Source: Bacillota bacterium
GTDB lineage: Bacteria > Bacillota > Sulfobacillia > JAJZYS01 > JAJYTV01
Direction: 5' to 3'
Assembly (NCBI GenBank): GCA_021792885.1
Contig: JAJYTV010000167.1
Location: 1 to 5,188, forward strand
DNA: 5,188 nucleotides
Below, one piece after another: positions 1 to 5,188 of the stretch. The translations under genes were made by a program, and so were the position numbers. The notes below the pieces were generated by a model. It had not been told where the DNA came from and did no database searches. It was given only the letters and a program-made list of their open reading frames with translations. Each line of letters begins with the position of its first letter. The stretch's first letter is position 1.

Positions 1-795
1 GTCCTGAGCCCCGTGTACTTGGGAGAGCAGTCCGCCATGCTGGGGGCTGCGAACGTCCTGCCGCAGCTTGCGATGGCCGGGGAATCGAACGGGCAGCTCT
101 ACCTCTCGACCTTCCTCCTCGACGAGTCGCGCCACTTCGAGGCGCTCACCCGCCTCTACCGCCGCCTGCAGCACGACCCCGTGGCGGTGCGCAAGCTGCC
201 GGCGATGTTGCGCTACCACCACCGCCTGCGCCAGGGGGACCGGGTCGACTGGGTCTTCGGGATCCTGGTCTCGGACCTCTTCGCGAAGCAGTTCTACCAG
301 TACTTCTCGAAGACGCGTCAGGACGCGCTGTTCGGCGACATGTCGCAGCGCATCCTGGTCGACGAGTCCCGCCACCAGGCGTTTTGCGACGAGTACCTGA
401 CCCGGGCGATGCCGAAGCTCTCGCCCGAGCGCCGCGGCGCTCTCCGCCAGATGCGCGACGAGCTTCTGCAGATCATGGAGGACATGCAGTACGCGCTCGG
501 CGAGGACGCCGAGGTGCTCGGCTTCTCGGGCCATGACATGCTGGCCCGCGTCGCGCACGACGTCGAGATGCACTGCCGGCGCATCGGCCTCGACGGGCCG
601 GACGGCGGCGGGCCGGACGGCAAGGCGCCCACCCCGAGCGATCCCGTGAACCTCTCTGCGCGCCGGGCCGAAAAGGACAAGGCGCAGCGGCACGGTCCCT
701 TGCAGAGCGCCGAAGACGCCTGTGCCGGGTGCACCGCGTGCCCGATCGCCGCGATCTGCGAGAGCCGGATCGTGCGCCGCGCCGCCACCCGCTGA
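1..795 (+). CDS. Ferritin-like di-iron protein of the R2/R2lox type, 5'-truncated by the window edge
   Basis: The frame is open from base 1, so the gene very probably begins upstream. The GTG at 13 is in frame but lies within a conserved helix. There are 264 visible residues, counted from base 1. A carboxylate helix carries E9. Exactly 33 residues later comes the first ExxH motif in DESRH (E42, H45), within YLSTFLLDESRHFEAL, which resembles the matching helix of R2-like ligand-binding oxidases as I remember it. A second DESRH (E122, H125) follows exactly 80 residues later. The carboxylate expected about 30-35 residues before it may be D92. Such proteins bind an Fe/Fe or Mn/Fe centre in a four-helix bundle and do oxygen chemistry in the cytoplasm; the substrate cannot be told here. 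After about residue 195 a Gly/Pro/Asp linker leads to a CX2CX2CX5C cluster (C241, C244, C247, C253), not a usual part of R2 or R2lox. The di-iron fold is well supported; the exact family and function are not. Confidence 0.8.
   Translation, partial: VLSPVYLGEQSAMLGAANVLPQLAMAGESNGQLYLSTFLLDESRHFEALTRLYRRLQHDPVAVRKLPAMLRYHHRLRQGDRVDWVFGILVSDLFAKQFYQYFSKTRQDALFGDMSQRILVDESRHQAFCDEYLTRAMPKLSPERRGALRQMRDELLQIMEDMQYALGEDAEVLGFSGHDMLARVAHDVEMHCRRIGLDGPDGGGPDGKAPTPSDPVNLSARRAEKDKAQRHGPLQSAEDACAGCTACPIAAICESRIVRRAATR
595..621 (+). repeat. Short tandem repeat coding a GPDG linker
   Basis: The 12-base unit GGGCCGGACGGC occurs at 595-606 and again at 610-621, a 15-base period. It encodes GPDGGGPDGK, the start of the flexible segment between the di-iron domain and the C-terminal cysteine cluster of the ferritin-like protein. 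It is a local in-frame expansion, not a mobile element. Confidence 0.75.
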
Positions 796-808
796 AAGGC
801 CATCGATC

Positions 809-839
809 AACGGTCCGGGCCGCTTTGGCCCGGACCGTT
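809..839 (+). terminator. Strong intergenic hairpin, probable transcription terminator
   Basis: A perfect 13-bp inverted repeat (809-821 with 827-839) encloses a five-base loop, GCTTT. It begins 13 bases after the stop of the ferritin-like gene and ends 34 bases before the DUF1697 start. Its position and high-GC stem fit an intrinsic terminator. However, the bases after it (CGCTCGCTCC) contain no T-run, so termination may be inefficient, may need Rho, or the hairpin may instead stabilise RNA ends. Confidence 0.6.
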
Positions 840-860
840 CGCTCGCTCCGGCTGGTCCGA

Positions 861-866
861 AGGAGG
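861..866 (+). promoter_or_regulatory. Ribosome binding site of the DUF1697 gene
   Basis: A full AGGAGG lies seven bases before the GTG at 874. This fixes GTG as the start, since no ATG lies nearby in that frame. The site shows that the gene was built for efficient translation even though its frame is now broken. Confidence 0.85.
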
Positions 867-873
867 ACACACC

Positions 874-1436
874 GTGTACGTCGCGCTGCTCCGCGGCATC
901 AACGTGAACGGGCACCGGATGATCCGCATGGCGGACCTGCGCTCCCTGGCGTCGGGGCTTGGCTTCGAGGACGTCGAGACCTACATCCAGACCGGCAACG
1001 TGCTGCTGCGCTCCGACGGGACGGAGGAAACGGTGCGCAGCGCGCTCGAGGAGGCTCTGCGCGGGTGGTTCGGAGAGGAGGTGCCCGTCGCCGTCCGCAC
1101 CCCGGAGCAGCTGCGGGACGTCGCGGCCACCTGCCCCTTCGCGCCGCAGCGGGACACGGTCGTGATGTCGGGTTCTTCGTCAGGCCGCCCGATCCGTCGC
1201 GCACCGCAGAGCTCGCGCAGCGCCTGCCGCGCACCGGCGACGAGATGCAGCTCGGCGAACGGCACGTCTACATTCACTACCGGCAGGGAGTGCACCGCTC
1301 GCCGCTCTCGAACGCCTTCTTCGAGCGTGCCTTGGGAGTCGACATCACCTCGCGCAACCTGCGCACGGTGCAGGCGCTCGCCGCGCCTGCAGGGAGGCTG
1401 CCGCAGGCCGCTGATCCGGACGGCGGGCGACTCTAG
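874..1436 (+). pseudogene. DUF1697 family protein, interrupted by a single-base frameshift
   Basis: Translation from the GTG at 874 gives a typical DUF1697 start: MYVALLRGINVNGHRMIRM, then the conserved ETYIQTGNVLL segment, running on to about APQRDTVV. Family similarity in that frame ends near base 1164. It resumes in the frame offset by minus one base as DVGFFVRPPD, then GDEMQLGERHVYIHYRQGVHRSPLSNAFFERALGVDITSRNLRTVQAL, the usual C-terminal half, and stops at TAG 1434-1436. Adding one G next to 1164 would join the halves into about 187 residues, close to the normal family size. Without repair, the first frame runs through unrelated sequence to a stop at 1441-1443, giving 189 residues with a scrambled second half. 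DUF1697 has no established biochemical role. A recent deletion or a sequencing error is likelier than programmed frameshifting, because no slippery heptamer is visible. Confidence 0.85.
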
Positions 1437-1849
1437 GGCGTGATGCCGAGGTCGCGCGGGCCGAACGCGCCCGGCAGGATCTCTCCGACGCTCGTGCGGG
1501 CCGCCTGCCCGTCGCGCCCCACGAGCCAGACCGGCGCGTCCTTGTCCAAGAACTCCGAAAGCACCTGGCGGCAGGCACCGCAGGGCGGGACGGGGCGGTC
1601 CGTGTCCGCAACCACCAGCACTTCCGACAGCCTTCGCGCCCCCTGGGCGACGGCGGTGAAGACCGCCGTCCGCTCCGCACAGCAGGCGAGACCGTAGGAT
1701 GCGTTCTCGACATTGGCGCCAGCGACGACGCTGCCGTCCGCAAGGCGCACGGCCGCACCGACGCGGAACTTCGAATAGGGCGCGTAGGCCCTCCCCTGCG
1801 CTGCTCGCGCCGCCTGCAGGAGATCCGTGGGAGGCGTCTTTGATCTCAT
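1433..1849 (-). CDS. cdd: Cytidine deaminase
   Basis: This 138-residue cytosolic enzyme hydrolyses cytidine and deoxycytidine to uridine or deoxyuridine plus ammonia. The length matches the short, homotetrameric class. The nucleoside-binding segment GANVENASYGL (N46, E48) is present. The zinc site is the CAER form (C57, with E59 as the catalytic proton shuttle) plus PCGACRQ (C90, C93), so there are three Cys ligands, as in Gram-positive type enzymes. The ATG at 1847-1849 overlaps the pdp stop as ATGA, indicating translational coupling. A G-rich stretch (minus strand, 1864-1858) eight bases upstream can serve as ribosome binding site. It is the last visible gene of the minus-strand operon, and its TAG shares CTAG with the convergent DUF1697 stop. 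All key residues are intact and the assignment is firm. Confidence 0.97.
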   Translation of the reverse strand: MRSKTPPTDLLQAARAAQGRAYAPYSKFRVGAAVRLADGSVVAGANVENASYGLACCAERTAVFTAVAQGARRLSEVLVVADTDRPVPPCGACRQVLSEFLDKDAPVWLVGRDGQAARTSVGEILPGAFGPRDLGITP

Positions 1850-3162
1850 TCCCTGGGTCCCCCCATGCGCCGCAGGATGCGGGACGCCGCGGCGGGCGGC
1901 GTCGCGCCCACCGTCACGGCGCCATCAAGGCGCTCCTGCGCCGCGTCGAGCTGCTCTTGCGTCGCGCCGTAGAGGCGCAGCACGGCGTCCCCGCCCTGCA
2001 CCCGCTCTCCGACGCCGCGCAGGATCTCGACGCCTGCGCCGTGGTCGATCGCGTCCTCCTTGCGCAAGCGCCCCGCCCCGAGCAGCCGCGCCGCATCCCC
2101 CACGGCGCGCGCCGCGATCCCCGTGACGTACCCGCCGGCCGGTGCGGCGACATCGCGCGTGCGCGCGGCCAAAGGCAGGCGCGAGGGGTCGTCGACGTAA
2201 GCGGGATCACCGCCCTGCGTCGTCACCCAGCGCCGCAGCCGTTCGTACGCCTCGCCGCTGCGCAGCACCTCTCGGGCCCTCTCCTCCGCCTCCTGGTAGC
2301 GCATGCCGCGCACTGCGCAGAGCGCTTCTGCCGCCAGCGCGACGGCGACCTGCGAGAGGTCCTCCGGCCCTTCTCCGCGCAGGCAGCGGATCGCCTCGGC
2401 CACCTCGATCGCATTGCCCACCGCGCGTCCGAGCGGGGCGTCCATCTCCGTCAGCACGGTGCGCGTCGCCCGACCGAAGGACGTTCCCAGTGCAATCGCC
2501 AGCGCGGCGAACTCCTCGGCCTGCAGAAGGTTCTGGAAGAAGGCGCCGTCGCCCACCTTCACGTCCAGCACGACGAGCCGCGACGAGACCGCGAGCTTCT
2601 TGCTCATGATCGAGGACGCGATCAGCGGCAGGGACTGCACCGTCCCTGTCACGTCGCGCAACGCGTAGAGCTTCTGGTCCGCCGGGACGATCTCGGCGCT
2701 CTGGGCGGCGATCGCCATGCCGTAGCGGCCGACGATCGACTTGAACTCCTGCGGGGAGAGGTTCGTGCGCAGGCCCGGGATCGACTCGAGCTTGTCGAGC
2801 GTTCCGCCCGTGTGGCCGAGCCCGCGGCCGGAGAGCTTGGGTACGGAGAAGCCGAGTGCGACCAAAAGCGGCGCCGCGACGAGGCTCGTCTTGTCGCCGA
2901 CCCCGCCCGTCGAGTGCTTGTCGACCAGGGGACGCATCGACTGCACGTCGAGCATCGTCCCCGAGTGCAGCATCGCCTCGGTGAGCGCCTCCGTCTCCGC
3001 GAAGTCGAGGCCGCGGAGCACGGCTGCCATCAGGAAGGCCGACATCTGGTAGTCCGGCACACTGCCCGCGACGTAGCCTTGGACGAGTGACGCAAACTCC
3101 TCGCGCGTCAAGGTGCCGCCGTCGCGCTTGCGCTCGATCAGGGCGACGGGACTTGCGATCAT
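1846..3162 (-). CDS. pdp: Pyrimidine-nucleoside phosphorylase (thymidine phosphorylase family)
   Basis: The protein has 438 residues, close to the roughly 433 of Bacillus Pdp. It catalyses phosphorolysis of uridine, deoxyuridine or thymidine to the base and (deoxy)ribose-1-phosphate. The N-terminal helical domain is followed by the phosphate-binding VDKHSTGGVGDKTS (residues 80-93, K82 and S84). The family signature SGRGLGHTGGTLDKLE is at 111-126, and LYALRDVTGTVQSLPLIASSIMSKK (165-189) supplies the base-binding R169, S184 and K188. The C-terminal alpha/beta domain contains DDPSRLP and LGAGRLRKEDAIDHGAGV. In the DVKVGDGAF segment, Phe follows where Met is common. I chose the ATG at 3160-3162 because MIASPVALIERKRDGGTLT matches the family start, GAGG and GGAG lie just upstream, and the ATG overlaps the deoC stop as ATGA. 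The longer frame back to 3288 only reads deoC out of frame. Uridine versus thymidine preference cannot be settled from sequence. Confidence 0.96.
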   Translation of the reverse strand: MIASPVALIERKRDGGTLTREEFASLVQGYVAGSVPDYQMSAFLMAAVLRGLDFAETEALTEAMLHSGTMLDVQSMRPLVDKHSTGGVGDKTSLVAAPLLVALGFSVPKLSGRGLGHTGGTLDKLESIPGLRTNLSPQEFKSIVGRYGMAIAAQSAEIVPADQKLYALRDVTGTVQSLPLIASSIMSKKLAVSSRLVVLDVKVGDGAFFQNLLQAEEFAALAIALGTSFGRATRTVLTEMDAPLGRAVGNAIEVAEAIRCLRGEGPEDLSQVAVALAAEALCAVRGMRYQEAEERAREVLRSGEAYERLRRWVTTQGGDPAYVDDPSRLPLAARTRDVAAPAGGYVTGIAARAVGDAARLLGAGRLRKEDAIDHGAGVEILRGVGERVQGGDAVLRLYGATQEQLDAAQERLDGAVTVGATPPAAASRILRRMGGPRE

Positions 3163-3920
3163 CGCTCCGCCTCGCAGCTCGCGAGGACGTTCACCGTCGC
3201 GCTCATGCCAAGGCGGGTGGCGCCGGCCGCCAGCATCGCCCGCGCCTGCGCGAGCGTGCGGATGCCGCCAGAGGCCTTCACGCCGCACAGTCCCCCGACC
3301 GCCGCGCGCAGAAGCGCGACGTCCTCGGCCGTCGCACCGCCGCCGCCGAAGCCGGTCGACGTCTTGACGAAGTCCGCACCGGCCCAGGCGGCGAGCAGGG
3401 CTCCCTGCACCTTCTGCTCGTCGGTGAGGGCGGCCGTCTCCAGGATGACCTTGAGGATCGCGCCGGGCGCAGCGGCCCGAACGCCCTGGATCTCCTCCAG
3501 CACGGCGAGGCAGTCCCCCTCGCGCAGCGCGCCGATCGAGATCACCATGTCGACCTCCCGCGCGCCCTGCGCGACTGCTTGGGCAGCGGCGAAGGCCTTC
3601 TGCTCTGGCGTCTCGTCACCGTGCGGGAAGCCCACCACGATGCAGAGCGCGGCTCTACTGCCCCCGAGCGCCTCTTGGGCGCGCTGGGTGAAGCGCGGGG
3701 CGAGGCAGGCTGCGGCGCAGCCCAAGGCGACCGCCTCGCGGCAGGTGGCTGCGGCGTCGGCCCAGGTGGCTTCGGGGCGCAAAAGCGTGTGGTCGATGAG
3801 TGCGGCGAGCGCCTGCGCGCCACGCGGCGCGAGCGGTGCCGGCGCCGGCAGGGGGGCCCGCGCGTCGGACGGAAACCGGCCCGCAAGGTCAGTGCGGACC
3901 GCTTCGACTAGCCCGGACGT
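3159..3920 (-). CDS. deoC: Deoxyribose-phosphate aldolase, with a non-standard start
   Basis: This class I aldolase cleaves 2-deoxyribose-5-phosphate to glyceraldehyde-3-phosphate and acetaldehyde in the cytosol. Numbering from an ACG at 3920-3918 gives 253 residues. LAALIDHTLLRPEAT (38-52) is the usual first strand. IVVGFPHGDETPEQKAF (94-110) follows, with His where Leu is common, then EVDMVISIGAL with the catalytic Asp D124. The Schiff-base lysine K186 is in FVKTSTGFG and the partner lysine K215 in VKASGGIRT. The body is complete, but the start is odd. No in-frame ATG, GTG or TTG occurs between a GTG deep inside hemY (4034-4032) and the conserved core. The ACG sits exactly seven bases after AGGAGG and yields MSGLVEAVRTDLAGRF, a plausible helix. 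A CTG at 3851 (230 residues) is the alternative but has no ribosome binding site. The stop overlaps the pdp ATG. Function is near certain; the start is not. Confidence 0.93.
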   Translation of the reverse strand, partial: TSGLVEAVRTDLAGRFPSDARAPLPAPAPLAPRGAQALAALIDHTLLRPEATWADAAATCREAVALGCAAACLAPRFTQRAQEALGGSRAALCIVVGFPHGDETPEQKAFAAAQAVAQGAREVDMVISIGALREGDCLAVLEEIQGVRAAAPGAILKVILETAALTDEQKVQGALLAAWAGADFVKTSTGFGGGGATAEDVALLRAAVGGLCGVKASGGIRTLAQARAMLAAGATRLGMSATVNVLASCEAER

Positions 3921-5188
3921 GTCGTCCCCTCCTCTTGCAAGGTCTCCTGCACCGCCTGCAGCGCGGCGCGCGCAGCATCCCGCCCCTGGCGGATCACGTC
4001 CGGGATGCCCACGCCGTCGTAGGCCGCGCCGCACAGCTGGATGCGGGGATGGTCCGCAAGTCCCGCGCGGGCTTGCGCCACCCGCGCCCGGTGGCCCACC
4101 GTATACTGCGGCATCGCCTGCGGCCAGCGGAAGAGCCGCTGCAGGCGCGGCGTCGCGGAGATGCCGAGTACGCGCTGCAGGTCGCGCCGCACCGCGAGAA
4201 GCAGGTCCTCGTCGCTCTCCCCCAGCGGGCTCTCGTTCGCGCGCCCGAGGTAGCAGCGCAGGAGCACTCCTCCCTCGCTCTCGTGCGGCCACTTGTTCAC
4301 GACGTAGGTACAGGCCGTGATGCGCAGGCCCGCGTCCCTTGGTACGAGAAAGCCCGATCCGCGCAGGGGGCCCCGCAGATCGTCCGCGGAGAACGCCAGG
4401 GCGGCGACGGCGAGTGAGGCGTAGGGGATCGAGAGCAGGGCGAGCGACGCCTCCGGCGCAATCTCCTGCAGCGCCATGGCTGCTGCGGGCGCAGGCTGGG
4501 CCATGATCACCGCGTCCGCCGCGATCTCCGTTCCGTCGGCAAGGTCGAGGAGGTACCCGTCACCCGCGGCGCGCACGCGCACGACCTCGCTGCCGGGGTG
4601 CAGCCACGCTGCCGGCAGGGCAGCCGCCAGCGCCTCCGACAAGCGGCCGAGGCCGCTGCGCAAGGTCATGAACATCGGCTCGGGCGGCTGCTTGGGCGGC
4701 GGTGCCTTGCGACGCAGGCGGCGCGCCCCCCGCAGCAGCGACCCGTCCTCGCGCTCCAACGCGAGCAGCTGCGGGAAGGTCGCCTCCGTGCTCATCGCGG
4801 CGACGTCCCCGGCGTAGATGCCGGAGAGGAGCGGCTCGACGAGCCGCTCGACCACCTGGCGCCCCACGCGGCGGGCGACGAACGGTCCGAGCGGGCGGTC
4901 TCCCTCTGACCCTTCCTTGCCCAGGAAGAGGTCTGAGAGCGCACGCAGCTTGCCGCCCGCCGTCAGGAGGCCGCTGCGGACGAAGGGCCAGACCTCGGTC
5001 GGCAATCCGAGCATCAGTCCAGGCGGGATCGAGTGAAGCCGCCCTCCGCTGTAGATCGCGCTTCCCTGCCCCTTCGGGGACAGCGAGACGAGCTCCCCGC
5101 CGATGCCGAGTTCTTTGCAAAGCTCCACGGCGGCGGCCTTGCGGACGAGGAAGGAGTCCGGCCCCTCCTCCAGCACGAAAGATCGGAA
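3908..5188 (-). CDS. hemY: HemY-type protoporphyrinogen/coproporphyrinogen III oxidase, N-terminus outside the window
   Basis: This FAD-dependent oxidase removes six electrons from a porphyrinogen late in heme synthesis. In Gram-positive bacteria the same family (CgoX) acts on coproporphyrinogen III; elsewhere it acts on protoporphyrinogen IX. There are 426 visible residues of a usual 460-480; about 45 N-terminal residues, including the FAD dinucleotide-binding glycines, lie beyond the edge. The first visible residues, FRSFVLEEGPDSFLVRKAAAVELC, match the conserved segment just after that site, so the GTG at 5176-5174 is internal. Further marks are LHSIPPGLMLGLPTEVWPF, RRVGRQVVERLVEPLLSGIYAGD, FMTLRSGLGRLSEAL and the C-terminal FAD-contact region IQLCGAAYDGVGIPDVIRQGRDAA (near residue 390), which is typical. 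It is the first visible gene of the minus-strand operon and its last codons overlap the deoC ribosome binding site. The family is firm; which porphyrinogen it prefers is inferred only from lineage. Confidence 0.93.
   Translation of the reverse strand, partial: FRSFVLEEGPDSFLVRKAAAVELCKELGIGGELVSLSPKGQGSAIYSGGRLHSIPPGLMLGLPTEVWPFVRSGLLTAGGKLRALSDLFLGKEGSEGDRPLGPFVARRVGRQVVERLVEPLLSGIYAGDVAAMSTEATFPQLLALEREDGSLLRGARRLRRKAPPPKQPPEPMFMTLRSGLGRLSEALAAALPAAWLHPGSEVVRVRAAGDGYLLDLADGTEIAADAVIMAQPAPAAAMALQEIAPEASLALLSIPYASLAVAALAFSADDLRGPLRGSGFLVPRDAGLRITACTYVVNKWPHESEGGVLLRCYLGRANESPLGESDEDLLLAVRRDLQRVLGISATPRLQRLFRWPQAMPQYTVGHRARVAQARAGLADHPRIQLCGAAYDGVGIPDVIRQGRDAARAALQAVQETLQEEGTTRPG
3926..3935 (-). 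promoter_or_regulatory. Strong ribosome binding site for deoC inside the end of hemY
   Basis: On the minus strand this reads AGAGGAGGGG, a near-perfect Shine-Dalgarno sequence coding within the last residues of the HemY-type protein. Counting seven bases from its AGGAGG core places the start at the ACG of 3920-3918, which is in the deoC frame. No standard start codon lies at a suitable distance in that frame, so the site is the main evidence for where deoC translation begins. Confidence 0.65.

Noticed and set aside
13..15. GTG as the true start of the ferritin-like gene
   Set aside because: The frame is open to base 1, the GTG falls at the beginning of a metal-binding helix, and no ribosome binding site can be seen in the 12 bases before it.
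1150..1185. Programmed -1 frameshifting in the DUF1697 gene
   Set aside because: No X-XXY-YYZ slippery heptamer is present, and DUF1697 proteins are normally encoded in a single frame.
1649..1670. Perfect 9-bp inverted repeat with GAAG loop inside cdd
   Set aside because: It falls on codons for a conserved TAVFTAV-like stretch that is palindromic because of codon choice; it lies mid-gene with no T-run, so a regulatory role is not supported.
1699..3090. Long plus-strand open frame opposite pdp and cdd
   Set aside because: It is rich in Arg/Ala/Pro, has no recognisable domain, and lies antisense to pdp and cdd, which have complete, conserved motifs. Such frames are expected at this GC content.
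3163..3288. Upstream extension of pdp by 42 residues
   Set aside because: The extra residues read the deoC coding sequence out of frame and match nothing in Pdp proteins. The ATG at 3162 has an ATGA overlap and a ribosome binding site.
3921..4034. deoC start at the in-frame GTG 4034-4032
   Set aside because: It would add 38 residues that are the out-of-frame image of conserved HemY C-terminal sequence, with no family similarity.
3087..4417. Several plus-strand open frames opposite deoC and the end of hemY
   Set aside because: They have low-complexity Arg/Ala/Gly composition and no family motifs; they mirror strongly supported minus-strand genes.

Overview
The window is a very GC-rich bacterial chromosomal segment. 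Almost all of it is coding, and stop-free reading runs opposite the real genes in several places, as expected at high GC. Gene content is housekeeping. The HemY-type oxidase and the pyrimidine-nucleoside phosphorylase look like those of Gram-positive bacteria (high-GC Bacillota), but Myxococcota carry similar sets, so I do not assign a phylum firmly. I see no tRNA, rRNA, CRISPR array, insertion sequence or phage gene.

Left part, plus strand (1-1436). The window opens inside a gene for a ferritin-like di-iron protein of the R2/R2lox type. It has two DESRH metal-binding motifs and a C-terminal four-cysteine cluster. A strong hairpin (809-839) follows. Next is a DUF1697 gene with a clear ribosome binding site and a GTG start. 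Its reading frame is broken by an apparent one-base loss near position 1164.

Right part, minus strand (5188 down to 1433). Four genes are packed with overlapping ends: hemY/cgoX (5' end outside the window), deoC, pdp and cdd. The last two junctions are ATGA overlaps; hemY-deoC overlaps by 13 bases if deoC starts at an ACG codon. Cdd deaminates (deoxy)cytidine to (deoxy)uridine, Pdp releases the base as (deoxy)ribose-1-phosphate, and DeoC cleaves deoxyribose-5-phosphate to glyceraldehyde-3-phosphate and acetaldehyde. The phosphopentomutase linking Pdp to DeoC is not in the window. The two gene blocks converge, and their stop codons share the palindrome CTAG.

No new multi-gene system is evident. 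The points most worth a second look are the missing standard start codon of deoC, the attachment of a heme gene to a nucleoside-salvage operon, the broken DUF1697 frame, and the unusual ligand spacing and cysteine tail of the ferritin-like protein.
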